Counted from the stretch's first letter, positions 27,382 to 36,957 are shown. The stretch: 64,000 nucleotides of DNA from Pseudaquidulcibacter sp041917055 (GCA_041917055.1 JAYRYJ010000009.1:62001-126000), one strand, 5' to 3'. Notes: generated by a model from the letters alone, not told the origin. Numbers and translations are program-made.

Positions 27382-30078
27382 CTATTTCAAATCGTCGGGT
27401 TCCCAATCATAGGTGACATAGGGCAATCCAGTGTCGGGCGATGACGCCAATTTATAACCTGGACAAACATTGGCATAATTTGGAATACCATAATTTCCGC
27501 CCCAATTTTTTGATAAGACCTGCTTGAAATTCATGGTCTGGGACGCGATTGGTGTACCGAAGCTTATGCAATGTGGTTTGCCAGTAAACGGTTCGATAAT
27601 ATCGGAACAATAAGTCGATGCGCTTTCGTCTTTTGTCCATTGATAGCTGATGTCAATTTTCAAATTTTGTGGAATCGTCAAAAGAAAATTGCGATTGCCG
27701 ATGGCATTTTCTTGAACACATGATTCATAAAATGCATTCAAAGCACATGAATTAGCTTTCTGAATCATTTGTTTCCAAACATTCCAATCATCATTATTCA
27801 AAGTCAAATTAATCGGCACTTTCAAACCATTCGGCCCAATGTCGGCGGTATCAATCGAGAAACTAACAGGGCGGAAAAGTCGCAATTGACCATCAGTGCC
27901 ATATTTGGAAATTTCGTTAATATAGCCCTGAAAATAGCCATTGGGAAAACTGATTTGCGGAATTGAAACGCGAATAGTAACCTTTTTGCCGCGCCCCTGA
28001 CCTGCGGGGTTTGGTTTTAGATTAAGCCATAAAACAGCATTATTTTCATCGCCTGCGGGTGCACTCGCGACTTTGCCCATTGACGCAAGGTCGGACCCAA
28101 CGTCAGTATGTTTAGACCCGCATTGGTTTGCCGGATTCCATGACGCATACCCTTTCTCTTTTGCTTCTTGATAAGATGCGGCGGGGAATGGGCATGAACC
28201 GGCATCGGTCATGGAGACCATTTGCCCCTTGATTTCGCTAATCATTTTCTTACGCGCATAATCGCTCAATTCGTCAATCGCTTGTTGCCCGACATATTCG
28301 GCGGCGGTGGATAGATATTCCGACGCACCTGAACCCGCCACTTGCTTTAGGCCATAATCGACCGCCTGGGTTGCCAAATATTCCGCGCCGCCTTCAATTA
28401 ATGATTTGGCGGACGGGATTTCCGGCGGAACACCAACTGCGCTCATGGCGATATTAAGGCCGGTTTTTGTTGCTGTTTTCAAATAAGAACAGGCCTTTGG
28501 CATTTTTTCTTGTGGTTGCCCCGGAAAATTAGCAGGACACGCGCCAAACGTTGCCAGATTGACAAAGGCGGATACAAAAACATCCTTCATTGCCGACCAT
28601 GCGGTCGCAAACATGCTTAATCCGGTTACTAATGCCTCAAATATGCCATCAGGTTTCCAAGATTTGCCTAATAATATCGCCTGTTCAATTGCGCCTGTGG
28701 TGAAATAACAGTTTTCACTCCAATTTCGTTTGCCTTTGGGCCACGGGATTTCTTCTGACAATTTCCAATTGGGAACCCATGCGCCCATCTTGCCATCTGC
28801 GCCTTTAACGGTTGAGAAATAGGCGGGGATTGCTTGCATTATGGCACTATCATAATGGCGAGGAATGAAACTCGCGACTTCGACGATCGCGCCGGGTTTT
28901 GAATTCACATTTGTTTTATTGCTTTCGTATTGTTGCTTTGCCCATTTATCAAATGCGGCAATTTTTGTATTGGCGTCACTTATGTTTTTGTTGAATTGCG
29001 ACATTGGATCCATGCCATAATCGATTTTCAACATTGACGACGGACGCTCGGCACATTTATCGGTTCCGGGTTGAACCAAAACAAACCGTGCAAAAACTAC
29101 TTGGTCGCCACCTGCTTTCGCCTGAATAGCCATGAACAGTGGTTTTTGAATTTTGCCCGAAATCCAATATGGGTCGAAAATACCTTTAATCTCAGTAGCA
29201 AAATCCAATTTTGTATCATTATTAGTTTTGGCGACAGATACATCAATTGGATAGGTATAAACGCTTCCCGCCGCATTTTTCCAATTATTGCAATCGGCGG
29301 CGGCATTTGGTGCGGTATAAACACCATTCGCTAATTTAGTCGCTTTGAAAATCTGTATATAGGCTTGTTTTTCTTTTCTTGGTCCATCGGCGAAGAATAC
29401 GAAGTTTTGCGTTTCATTGAGGTCAATTCCACGCTTCGCCCAAATTGTCGGGCCGGTCCAGTGGGTTGAAACGCCATCGATTTTTGTTTCGTATAAAGCG
29501 CGAGGGCTAACCAATCCTTCGGCTTTCATTGTCGCAATTAAGCCGAAATACCCACTAGGCTTAACCATGAGTCCGCCGATAAACGTCGGAATTGCGGAAT
29601 CAAGATTTTTGCAGACTAAACGACCGACTTCCCAAGTGGCAATGAATGCGCCGGATTTCGGATCATTTTGCCATTTCTTAAAAACCCCTTGGCAATCAGT
29701 CGATCCATTCGAAGAAGTCTTGGCGATAAGTGAATTTTCTTCGTTGAATGTGAGTCGAAGATTTTTTGCGCTAATTCCGTTCACGATTGCCGAAGAACAA
29801 TTAATTGTTGTAATTCTCAAACCGCCAGCAACATTTGATTGCACCGAATCCGCGCCGCGATTTGCACCCATGCATTTAACTTGCTTAACCGGCGAGCCTT
29901 TGTAATTAGCACCGAATTCAATTGCGGTGACTTTCGGCCCGATATTTTTTCCCAATTTTACCGGTGGCGTGACAGGTTTTGCACCGGCGCCGGGCGCGAC
30001 AGCGGCGCTTGCGATTGTGATATTGGCGATAGAAAATGTGGCAAGGACAAGGCCATAATATTTTAATTGAGATTTCAC
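27382..30078 (-). CDS. Large secreted cysteine-rich orphan protein
   Basis: An 898-residue protein with a clear Sec signal (LVLATFSIANITIASAAVA). I do not recognise the family. It carries 16 cysteines spread along the chain, an even number consistent with disulphides outside the cytoplasm. The N-terminal third looks beta-rich (GLRITTINCSSAIVNG, ATWEVGRLVCKN). A helical, alanine/glycine-rich block at about 545-620 (SAVGVPPEIPSAKSLIEGGA) faintly recalls segments seen in assorted bacterial secreted proteins. The C-terminal third returns to beta-like sequence with many aromatic residues. No membrane anchor or catalytic motif is visible. It lies downstream of the DUF3597 gene on the same strand, separated by a terminator, so it has its own promoter. 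Confidence 0.75.
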   Translation of the reverse strand: MKSQLKYYGLVLATFSIANITIASAAVAPGAGAKPVTPPVKLGKNIGPKVTAIEFGANYKGSPVKQVKCMGANRGADSVQSNVAGGLRITTINCSSAIVNGISAKNLRLTFNEENSLIAKTSSNGSTDCQGVFKKWQNDPKSGAFIATWEVGRLVCKNLDSAIPTFIGGLMVKPSGYFGLIATMKAEGLVSPRALYETKIDGVSTHWTGPTIWAKRGIDLNETQNFVFFADGPRKEKQAYIQIFKATKLANGVYTAPNAAADCNNWKNAAGSVYTYPIDVSVAKTNNDTKLDFATEIKGIFDPYWISGKIQKPLFMAIQAKAGGDQVVFARFVLVQPGTDKCAERPSSMLKIDYGMDPMSQFNKNISDANTKIAAFDKWAKQQYESNKTNVNSKPGAIVEVASFIPRHYDSAIMQAIPAYFSTVKGADGKMGAWVPNWKLSEEIPWPKGKRNWSENCYFTTGAIEQAILLGKSWKPDGIFEALVTGLSMFATAWSAMKDVFVSAFVNLATFGACPANFPGQPQEKMPKACSYLKTATKTGLNIAMSAVGVPPEIPSAKSLIEGGAEYLATQAVDYGLKQVAGSGASEYLSTAAEYVGQQAIDELSDYARKKMISEIKGQMVSMTDAGSCPFPAASYQEAKEKGYASWNPANQCGSKHTDVGSDLASMGKVASAPAGDENNAVLWLNLKPNPAGQGRGKKVTIRVSIPQISFPNGYFQGYINEISKYGTDGQLRLFRPVSFSIDTADIGPNGLKVPINLTLNNDDWNVWKQMIQKANSCALNAFYESCVQENAIGNRNFLLTIPQNLKIDISYQWTKDESASTYCSDIIEPFTGKPHCISFGTPIASQTMNFKQVLSKNWGGNYGIPNYANVCPGYKLASSPDTGLPYVTYDWEPDDLK

Positions 30079-30172
30079 CGTTTGGCTCCCTGAATAATTA
30101 CCGTCCGGTTTTTTTTTTGAGAATTAGTATCACTAATAATTCGATTAGCAACAAAAATCTGACCATTGAAGC

Positions 30173-30204
30173 AAAAAAAATGGCGCACTTTTTTGGGTGC
30201 GCCA
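30173..30204 (-). terminator. Terminator of the DUF3597 gene
   Basis: On the minus strand, TGGCGCAC pairs with GTGCGCCA (30181-30188 with 30197-30204) and is followed by a run of eight T residues (A-run 30173-30180 on the plus strand). It lies 26 bp past the DUF3597 stop. Confidence 0.9.
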
Positions 30205-30229
30205 AATTTACTATTAATTGTGATAGGGA

Positions 30230-30616
30230 TTAGTCGGTTAAGTTCGCTGGAACTTTGCCACCGTGTGCCGCCAATTGTTTGAAAACTTCTTTTTGAAGCC
30301 AAATATTCATTGGCGCGGTGTCATTTACGTCACCTGTATAACCAAGCTCAAGAGCCAAGGATTGGCGATTCGCCAAGGATGAATCCATATCAAGCAATTT
30401 CATTGTATCAACAATTGAAACACGCCAATTTGTTTTCAATCCTTTAGCAGCCTCTAAAGACTCCATAACTGCTTCAACATCAACCGGTTCGGACGGTGCA
30501 GCAGGTGCGACTTCAACCGGGGCAGGTGCGGCGGCCTCAGGGGTAGGGGCGGGGGCAGGTGCGGCCTGTGCCTTGTGACCGAAAATAGCGTCTTTAATTT
30601 TAGAAAAAATACTCAT
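30230..30616 (-). CDS. DUF3597 domain protein
   Basis: A 128-residue small protein. It begins MSIFSKIKDAIFGHKA, the typical DUF3597 start. A low-complexity linker of Ala/Pro/Glu (about residues 17-48) follows, then the globular DUF3597 domain. The domain shows LKTNWRVSIVDTMKLLDMD, SLANRQSLALELGYTG and WLQKEVFKQLAAHGG. The family is common in Proteobacteria, and its function is unknown to me. GGAGGAT-like sequence (AAGGAGGATTTCC on the minus strand) gives a strong ribosome-binding site, and a good terminator follows, so it is likely a well-expressed monocistronic gene. Confidence 0.85.
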   Translation of the reverse strand: MSIFSKIKDAIFGHKAQAAPAPAPTPEAAAPAPVEVAPAAPSEPVDVEAVMESLEAAKGLKTNWRVSIVDTMKLLDMDSSLANRQSLALELGYTGDVNDTAPMNIWLQKEVFKQLAAHGGKVPANLTD

Positions 30617-30756
30617 GGAAATCCTCCTTAGGAATAGTGTATCCTATCGCGCAATTGTGACAAAAGCAAAACCGATTTTCAGCGCCAAATAATGATTTCC
30701 ATTGAAAAAATATAGTTAAAGCGCGATAATTGCTCCAAACGATTACAGGGGTATTT

Positions 30757-31464
30757 ATGGAAACGCGTTTTATTGATTATGAGTTCGGCGACGGCATTGG
30801 TGAGGGATTTTTGGCCTTTGATGGCGCGGGCAAAAAGCCTTGTGTGCTTATTGCACACGCATGGGCGGGACAGCATGATATAGACCGCGAATATGCGCAA
30901 AAACTTGCGAAAATGGGCTTTCTCGGCGTTGCGATTGACATGTTTGGCAAAGGTATTCGTGGCGTGCCAAGGGCGGATAATTCGCACCTTATTGAACCAT
31001 TGGTTTCAAATCGTGCTTTGCTTTTATCGCGTGTAAATGCTGCTTTGAAATTTGCGCAAGGTTTGGAAAATTGCGACACTTCAAAAATGGCCATTATGGG
31101 CTTTTGTTTCGGCGGCATGTGTGCCCTTGATTTGGCGCGATCAGGAACCGATGAAATCAGAACGGCGGTTTCGTTTCACGGCCTCTTTTATCCCAATGGT
31201 CTCGCGCCAAAAGAAATCAAATCAAAAGTCTTGGTGCTACATGGATTCGATGACCCTATGGCAACACCCGAACAAACTATTGAATTGGGGCGCGAATTAA
31301 ATGCGGGAAAAGCAGATTGGCAAATCCATGCTTTTGGGCAAACCTCTCACGCCTTCACAAACCCGGGCGCGAATAATCCGTCTGCGGGTCTATTGTTTAA
31401 TGAAAAATCTCGCGACCGGGCATGGGCATTGTTTGAAAGCCATTTATCGGAGGTTTTCACCTGA
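30757..31464 (+). CDS. Dienelactone hydrolase family protein
   Basis: A 235-residue cytosolic alpha/beta hydrolase. The catalytic Cys lies in the elbow MGFCFGGMCAL, the Asp in LHGFDDPMATP and the His in TSHAFTNPG, making a complete DLH-type Cys-Asp-His triad. Dienelactone hydrolases open carboxymethylenebutenolide rings, but no aromatic-degradation genes are near, so the substrate is open. The ATG at 30757 is chosen because CAGGGG lies upstream; the frame itself opens at 30730. It overlaps the convergent plsC 3' end by 8 bp. Confidence 0.88.
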   Translation: METRFIDYEFGDGIGEGFLAFDGAGKKPCVLIAHAWAGQHDIDREYAQKLAKMGFLGVAIDMFGKGIRGVPRADNSHLIEPLVSNRALLLSRVNAALKFAQGLENCDTSKMAIMGFCFGGMCALDLARSGTDEIRTAVSFHGLFYPNGLAPKEIKSKVLVLHGFDDPMATPEQTIELGRELNAGKADWQIHAFGQTSHAFTNPGANNPSAGLLFNEKSRDRAWALFESHLSEVFT

Positions 31465-32227
31465 CGCTATTTATCTCATCGGGCCAATCAGTTTTTGCTT
31501 GAGTTAAATTTGGATGCGCTTTTTGCCCTTCTATACACAGGCGTTGTGAACCTTCATTTAGTGCGGTCTCAAGGCGCGCCATAAATTCCGCTTTGGTTAG
31601 CCCAGGGGGAATTGGTTCAAGAAATTCATTTATTGCTGTGCCGGCCTCTTTTTTATAATCTTCGCACGACCAAAAAAGGCCGAGATTGGTAGCGAGTGGG
31701 ACGACGGGCCAATTGCAGGCTTGCTGCATATGGTAAACGCCACTTCGGTATTTTATGCGTTCGCCGATTTTTACCAAATGACCTTCGGGGTAAATAAGAA
31801 CTGGACGGCCTTCTTTCGCCGCGATTTCAAAACTTTCAGCAAGGTTTTTACGTGCGGTATGCCCGCCACAATTATCGACAACAATTGCACCGATGGTTTT
31901 TAAGACTCCACCCAAAAGCGGGATTTTTTCTAAATGATCGCCTGTTACAAAGGCCACATCCCCAAAATAGGCCATTGCGCCAAAACCATCGCCCCAAGAT
32001 TGATGCTTTGCGGCAATTATGAAAGGGCCATCGGGAAGGTTTTTTGCCCCACGATATTCGAACTTTATCCTTGCAAAAATCCGCATATTAAAGCGCATGG
32101 CGCGCGCATACCAAACCGTCAGCGCGCGAGCAGGTTTCGAAAGGCGAAATAGGCCAAGCAATGCCAATGACAGGCCAAAAGCAATTGAGATTACCCAATA
32201 AAAAACAGCAAAAAAGAAATTACGCAA
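31457..32227 (-). CDS. plsC: 1-acyl-sn-glycerol-3-phosphate acyltransferase
   Basis: A 256-residue membrane-bound acyltransferase that makes phosphatidic acid from lysophosphatidate. It has one N-terminal hydrophobic segment (VFYWVISIAFGLSLALLGLF). The HX4D catalytic motif is KHQSWGD, and acceptor-binding blocks IPLLGGVLKTIGAIVVD and LIYPEGH follow (the usual FPEGT is altered to YPEGH). It is the last gene of the pan/coa operon, 8 bp after coaX, which puts phospholipid synthesis together with supply of the acyl-carrier cofactor. Confidence 0.9.
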   Translation of the reverse strand: MRNFFFAVFYWVISIAFGLSLALLGLFRLSKPARALTVWYARAMRFNMRIFARIKFEYRGAKNLPDGPFIIAAKHQSWGDGFGAMAYFGDVAFVTGDHLEKIPLLGGVLKTIGAIVVDNCGGHTARKNLAESFEIAAKEGRPVLIYPEGHLVKIGERIKYRSGVYHMQQACNWPVVPLATNLGLFWSCEDYKKEAGTAINEFLEPIPPGLTKAEFMARLETALNEGSQRLCIEGQKAHPNLTQAKTDWPDEINSVR

Positions 32228-32235
32228 ATTATTCC

Positions 32236-33009
32236 CTAACTATTTAATTTGAATGCTTCGATTAGGCCCGTGAAAACCAAATCCGGTTCGATGGCGTCAA
32301 AAATTTCTTCGTCGCGATAAAGGCTTGAAAAACCACCCGTTCCGATTACAAATGGTTTTTCGCCGCCGAAACATTCAGTTTTTAGGCGTGCGATTATTTC
32401 GCGCATTGCCCCTAAATGCCCGAAATATAGACCCGATTGCAGGCTTTCGACCGTGTTTTTGCCTAAAGCGCTTTCGGGTGCAATCACTTCAAAACTTGGT
32501 AATTTTGAAGTTTTCGACATAAGGCTTTCCATATTAAGCCTTAGACCTGACAATATCGAACCACCCAGATAATCGCGTGCTTTATTTATTGCGCAAAAAG
32601 TTGTTGCTGTGCCCAAATCGATTATTACAAGGTTTTGATGAGGGTATAGTTTGACGCCCGCAATGGCATTGGCAATTCTATCGGCACCAACTTCAAGCGG
32701 GTTGGTATATTGGTTTTGCAGACCGGTTTCGACTTCATTGGTTAATAAAAACGGCGAAATTTCAAAATATTTGACACATGCCGAGCCAATTGAATGCACT
32801 ACTTCGGGCACGACGGAGCAAATGGCAATATGCTTTATATCGCAATAATCAAATCCATTTTCACGGATTACAGCGCGGAGAAAAATACCGATTTCATCCG
32901 ATGATGCGCCGCTCTTTGATGCCTTGCGAAAACGGCAAACAATCTCACCATTTTCCGTTACAAGGCCGCCATAGATTTGCGAATTGCCAATATCAAGAGT
33001 TAGGAACAT
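32236..33009 (-). CDS. coaX: Type III pantothenate kinase
   Basis: Phosphorylates pantothenate in the first step of CoA synthesis. At 257 residues it is normal for CoaX. The ASKHA-fold phosphate loops are LDIGNSQIYGG at the N-terminus and VIIDLGTATTFCAI in the second half. The pantothenate/dimer segment EVGADRIANAIAG precedes the latter, and IGTGGFSSLY lies near the end. Type III kinases need a monovalent cation and are not feedback-inhibited by CoA. Its start overlaps coaBC by 17 bp. Confidence 0.96.
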   Translation of the reverse strand: MFLTLDIGNSQIYGGLVTENGEIVCRFRKASKSGASSDEIGIFLRAVIRENGFDYCDIKHIAICSVVPEVVHSIGSACVKYFEISPFLLTNEVETGLQNQYTNPLEVGADRIANAIAGVKLYPHQNLVIIDLGTATTFCAINKARDYLGGSILSGLRLNMESLMSKTSKLPSFEVIAPESALGKNTVESLQSGLYFGHLGAMREIIARLKTECFGGEKPFVIGTGGFSSLYRDEEIFDAIEPDLVFTGLIEAFKLNS

Positions 33010-34243
33010 ATTGTTTTTCCGTAATTATTCGCCCGATTTCAAGCCCTAAAGCGCGTGCACCTTCAATGTCACGCGCAGGTTTTTCGGCGCTTTCAAAAAC
33101 ATGATAGGTGTGGCGCTTTTTGTCCTTATCGGTTTCCGATAAATCATTGTGAATTATGAAATCGCAATGCGCATCATTGAATTGAGACGCAATTTTTTCC
33201 AAAACCTGCGCTTTTTCAAGCCCGGCTGTCAGTTTGAAACCGAATAAAAGGCCATTGGTTAGGTTTTTGATTTTATTGATTAATTTTGGATTGCGTTTTA
33301 GTTTGATTTCTAGGACTTGCGCGCTTGAGCTTAATTTATTGCCTTTGATTTCCGCGCCATCCGCGAGAACCGCGAATGGCGTGAAATCCGAAACTGCGGC
33401 GACCATAATCACTGCGGCAAATTCGTGAATTTCCAATAGCTTTAATAATTGAATATCAAGGCTTTCAAAATTGGTGAATTCATGAGTTTCGCATTGCGCA
33501 TTGGGCAGTGCGCCAGCCTTTGCGGTTAGAAAACAAACTTCTAAGCCCAAACCATCGAGTGTATCTGCAATACTAGCGCCTGTTTTGCCACTTGAAGTAT
33601 TGGTAATAGATCGCACATCATCAATTCGTTCGACTGTTCCGCCCGAAACTACTAAAACTTTCGCAAGTTTTTGTGTGGCGAGTGTTGGCGTGGAAATCAT
33701 GGGGGCGCCAATCGCGGCTATGATTTCATCATAAATCAAATCAGGGTCAAGTAATTTGCCAAGACCGACTTCGCCGCATGCCAAGACCCCGCTCGCGGTT
33801 TCCAAAATTACGAAGCCATATTCGCGCAAAGCATTTACGGATTTTTGCGTCGCCGGATGCAAATACATTTGTGTATTCATGGCGGGGCAAATCAAAAATG
33901 GCTTTTTAAAGTCATGCGCCAGTGCCATTGTGGTCAGTAAATCATCGCCAATGCCATTTGCGATTTTATTGATGAAGTTCGCGGTGGCAGGAATTGTAAT
34001 AATTAAGTCGGCCCAACGGACCAAATGAATATGATCCATTGCATGACCATGTTCGAATGTATCTGTCGCGATTGTGTTACCGCTCAAACCCTCAAGGGTT
34101 GCGCGGCCCACAAATTCTAGAGCCGATGGCGAAGCGGCTATTTTAACTTCAAACCCATTTTGCACCAGTTTCGAAACTAAATAGCACGCTTTATAAGCGG
34201 CAATCGAACCTGTTATTAGAATTAATATTCTAGATTTTGACAT
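32993..34243 (-). CDS. coaBC: Bifunctional phosphopantothenoylcysteine synthetase/decarboxylase
   Basis: Two fused enzymes joining cysteine to 4'-phosphopantothenate and decarboxylating the product. The N-terminal CoaC flavoprotein half (about 1-180) shows LITGSIAAYKACYLVSKL, the active-site His region, the family PAMN motif in CPAMNTQMY, and the catalytic Cys in LACGEVGLGKL. The C-terminal CoaB half starts at VVSGGTVERIDDVR, with nucleotide loop NTSSGKTGASIAD. At 416 residues it is full length. The ATG at 34243 is used; the frame opens two codons earlier at a TTG. It overlaps panC by 14 bp and coaX by 17 bp, which implies translational coupling. Confidence 0.96.
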   Translation of the reverse strand: MSKSRILILITGSIAAYKACYLVSKLVQNGFEVKIAASPSALEFVGRATLEGLSGNTIATDTFEHGHAMDHIHLVRWADLIITIPATANFINKIANGIGDDLLTTMALAHDFKKPFLICPAMNTQMYLHPATQKSVNALREYGFVILETASGVLACGEVGLGKLLDPDLIYDEIIAAIGAPMISTPTLATQKLAKVLVVSGGTVERIDDVRSITNTSSGKTGASIADTLDGLGLEVCFLTAKAGALPNAQCETHEFTNFESLDIQLLKLLEIHEFAAVIMVAAVSDFTPFAVLADGAEIKGNKLSSSAQVLEIKLKRNPKLINKIKNLTNGLLFGFKLTAGLEKAQVLEKIASQFNDAHCDFIIHNDLSETDKDKKRHTYHVFESAEKPARDIEGARALGLEIGRIITEKQYVPNS

Positions 34244-35003
34244 TATCAATCAATCTCAAAACTTTGCCATTTTTGGTCTCTTTAGTATAGACCGCTATCA
34301 GCCGCCTGCCAAATTCTTCTTTAAGATAATCGATTTCAAAGCCCGCATTTACGACCATTGAGCGCGCCATTTCGAGAGATGAGGCGGTGGAAATTGCTTT
34401 AAACAAAATGGGCGCAATTGCGCGGCCTTTTTCGGATAAATGCACATTGCGTGACGAAAATGCCAAACCGTCTTTTTCGCGCACAATTGGGATAGGCACA
34501 ATTTCTGTTTCCATAAAGAACGCCTGTGTCATGCCTTTGATAAGGGTCAATTGTTGAAAATCTTTTTCGCCGAAATAGGCGCGCGTTGCTTTGACAATAT
34601 TCAAGAGCTTCATCACAATTGTCAAAACCCCGTCAAAATGCCCGGGTCGCGATGCACCGCATAGGATTTTTGAAACTTCATTCTCGCTTATGATATAGCG
34701 ATAATTGTCTGGATAAATCGCGCCATAATCGGGGCAGAAAATGGCATCAAATCCATGTTTTTCTGCAATTGCAACATCGGCCTCCCAAGTTTTTGGATAA
34801 TTCAAAAGGTCGGTCTTATCATTAAATTGCGTCGGGTTCACGAAAATCGACAGGATTGCTATTTCATGTCCGGCACGGGCGCGCGCCATCAATGCTTCAT
34901 GCCCAATATGCAACGCACCCATGGTTGGCACAAAACCGATGGACTTTTCGCCCAAAGTGCGGCGCCACCCAATAAATTCCAATGGGTCTTTAATTATGCG
35001 CAT
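34230..35003 (-). CDS. panC: Pantothenate synthetase
   Basis: ATP-dependent ligation of pantoate and beta-alanine. Nucleotidyltransferase motifs are FVPTMGALHIGHEALM (HIGH-type), ILSIFVNPTQFN, YFGEKDFQQLTLIKGM and the KMSKS-like VREKDGLAFSSRNVHLS. At 257 residues it is slightly shorter than E. coli PanC (283), with a trimmed C-terminal domain. The ATG overlaps the panB stop. No panD is present in the window, so beta-alanine must be supplied from elsewhere. Confidence 0.96.
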   Translation of the reverse strand: MRIIKDPLEFIGWRRTLGEKSIGFVPTMGALHIGHEALMARARAGHEIAILSIFVNPTQFNDKTDLLNYPKTWEADVAIAEKHGFDAIFCPDYGAIYPDNYRYIISENEVSKILCGASRPGHFDGVLTIVMKLLNIVKATRAYFGEKDFQQLTLIKGMTQAFFMETEIVPIPIVREKDGLAFSSRNVHLSEKGRAIAPILFKAISTASSLEMARSMVVNAGFEIDYLKEEFGRRLIAVYTKETKNGKVLRLIDNVKI

Positions 35004-35812
35004 TAAAAACTTTCGCTTTCGTCTGGGAAAGTTTGCGCTTTTGTCGTGGCATCGTATTGGTTTAGTGCGTCAATGAATATGTCCGCACCTTCAATAAATT
35101 TGCGCACAAATTTGGGCTTAAATTCGGTATTAAGTCCCAATAAATCTTGCCACACCAAAACCTGGCCATCAGTTTGATTGCCCGCACCAATGCCAATGGT
35201 TGGAATTTTAAGAATTTGCGAAACTTCCGCGCCCAATTCGGCGGGAATACATTCCAAAACCAATGCGAAACAGCCTACTTCTTCGAGCGCTTTGGACTCG
35301 GCGATAATGTCTGCATATTGGGTTTCAGTTTTGCCCTGCACTTTATAACCGCCCAGAATATTTACTTGTTGCGGCATAAGACCCAAATGCCCCATTACCG
35401 GCACACCGCTTTGGGTTAGGTGTTTGATTAATTCAAGATTGCCCTTTGCGCCTTCAATTTTAATGGCATCGGCACCCGACTGAAGGACGGTTTTTGCGTG
35501 ATTTATAGAGGTTTGCAAATCGCCGCGAGCTGTCAAAAACGGCATGTCGGCAATCACAAAAATACGCTTTTCCGCTTTATTAAGGCCGCGAATAACCCAT
35601 TCAGTATGGCGCGCAATATCGTCAATATTTGTATGAACCGTGGAAGGCAGGCCGTGCATGGTCATTGAAAGACTATCGCCAACCAAAACACAATCAATAT
35701 TGGATTTTGAAGTCAAAACTGCGGAAGTGTAATCATAACAAGTGACCATAGAGATTTTCTCATTGGCCTGCTTTTTACGCGCGAAATCAAGAATATTATG
35801 AATACGTGCCAT
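35003..35812 (-). CDS. panB: 3-methyl-2-oxobutanoate hydroxymethyltransferase
   Basis: Makes ketopantoate from alpha-ketoisovalerate and 5,10-methylene-tetrahydrofolate. The TIM-barrel motifs are MVTCYDYTSAVL, VLVGDSLSMTMHG, VIADMPFLTARGD, GADAIKIEGAKG, PVMGHLGLMPQ and TIGIGAGNQTDGQVLV. Ligands for the divalent metal are the Asp of GDSL, the Asp of ADMPF and the Glu of IEGA. I take the ATG at 35812, preceded by AGGGGAAGA, giving 269 residues. The upstream in-frame ATG at 35845 would add 11 residues. It is the first gene of the operon. Confidence 0.96.
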   Translation of the reverse strand: MARIHNILDFARKKQANEKISMVTCYDYTSAVLTSKSNIDCVLVGDSLSMTMHGLPSTVHTNIDDIARHTEWVIRGLNKAEKRIFVIADMPFLTARGDLQTSINHAKTVLQSGADAIKIEGAKGNLELIKHLTQSGVPVMGHLGLMPQQVNILGGYKVQGKTETQYADIIAESKALEEVGCFALVLECIPAELGAEVSQILKIPTIGIGAGNQTDGQVLVWQDLLGLNTEFKPKFVRKFIEGADIFIDALNQYDATTKAQTFPDESESF

Positions 35813-35898
35813 TTCTTCCCCTGATAGTTTTTCAGTTGATAGCATATTTGGGTGCGCTGCACAATTTTTTCAATAATCAGACAAAGATATATGTTGAT

Positions 35899-36957
35899 TC
35901 ACGTTTCATATTTTGGCGCTTTGCGGAACTTTCTTTCGAAATATCGTTCTAAAATCGCTGAGATAATGATCAAAACCAATAAATATGCCGTTCCACTAAT
36001 AAGATTTAACTCAAAAAGGCCGAAATTAGTGTAGAGAATGAACATAAAAGTCAAAAGCGGAATATGGAGGGCGAATAATGAAAATGAAATTCTACCCAAA
36101 AACCGCATTAAAGGATTAATAAACAAAACCGATTGTGATTGGGCGATTGCAATTATCAAAATTGGAAAAATGACAAAAACCAATGCATATTCCATTTTAA
36201 TTGATGTCGCGCCGTGCCATGCAAAATAGGTGATTGATATTAGAATCAAGAACCATGCTATTTTGGCCAAAAATCGTGACCAATGCATATCGTTCTTAAG
36301 GAATTGTGCGCAAACGACGCCGATTGCAAAGCCGCAAAATGCCCGCATTCCACCGGTAATAAAACCTTTGGCATCATAACCTTGATTAAGATCTTGCAAT
36401 TTCGAAGTGGCGATTAGCAATGTAAAAGCAAAGACAATTGCAATTAGTTCTTTGAATTTGCATCCAAATCTAGCCCAAATTAGAAAAGCAAATGAAGCCA
36501 TTAATTCCCAAAACAAGGTCCAATTTTGTATTGAAAACGGATATGTCGGATTTTGCTCGATCAGACGCTTAGTATCAAAATCGGGAAGCATAAAGAAATT
36601 TAAAGCGAAAGTTTGCAAAAATTCTGACCAAAGACCGCTTTTCGCTAAATCCAAATCACTTGATGTTATTTGCCATAAGAATAATGCCGCGCCCCAAAAT
36701 AATGCGAGCAAATATGTGGGATAAATCCGCGCCAAGCGCTTTTGAAATCCCTGTCCAATTTTCACAGTTTCAAAGTCTTCCAAACGATAAAACGCAACAA
36801 AACCACTAAGCATGAAAAATAAATCTACCGCGAGGTAACCGTGTGGGAACGCACCGAAACTGCCGAACGCCGCGCCTGAATGATACAGGCACACTGACAG
36901 AGCACCAATGCCGCGCAAAGCGTCCAAAGAATGTAAATAATTGCGCGAATTTGGCAT
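35899..36957 (-). CDS. Acyltransferase family 3 membrane protein
   Basis: A 352-residue polytopic protein of the Acyl_transf_3 (OafA/YrhL-type) family, whose members O-acetylate or otherwise acylate cell-surface sugars. The N-terminal signature LHSLDALRGIGALSVCLYH holds the Arg and His typical of the family, and GYLAVDLFFMLSGFV follows. About ten hydrophobic helices run to the C-terminus (FSLFALHIPLLTFMFIL). It begins on the last base of the preceding reductase stop, so it belongs to the same minus-strand transcript. Acceptor unknown. Confidence 0.88.
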   Translation of the reverse strand: MPNSRNYLHSLDALRGIGALSVCLYHSGAAFGSFGAFPHGYLAVDLFFMLSGFVAFYRLEDFETVKIGQGFQKRLARIYPTYLLALFWGAALFLWQITSSDLDLAKSGLWSEFLQTFALNFFMLPDFDTKRLIEQNPTYPFSIQNWTLFWELMASFAFLIWARFGCKFKELIAIVFAFTLLIATSKLQDLNQGYDAKGFITGGMRAFCGFAIGVVCAQFLKNDMHWSRFLAKIAWFLILISITYFAWHGATSIKMEYALVFVIFPILIIAIAQSQSVLFINPLMRFLGRISFSLFALHIPLLTFMFILYTNFGLFELNLISGTAYLLVLIIISAILERYFERKFRKAPKYET

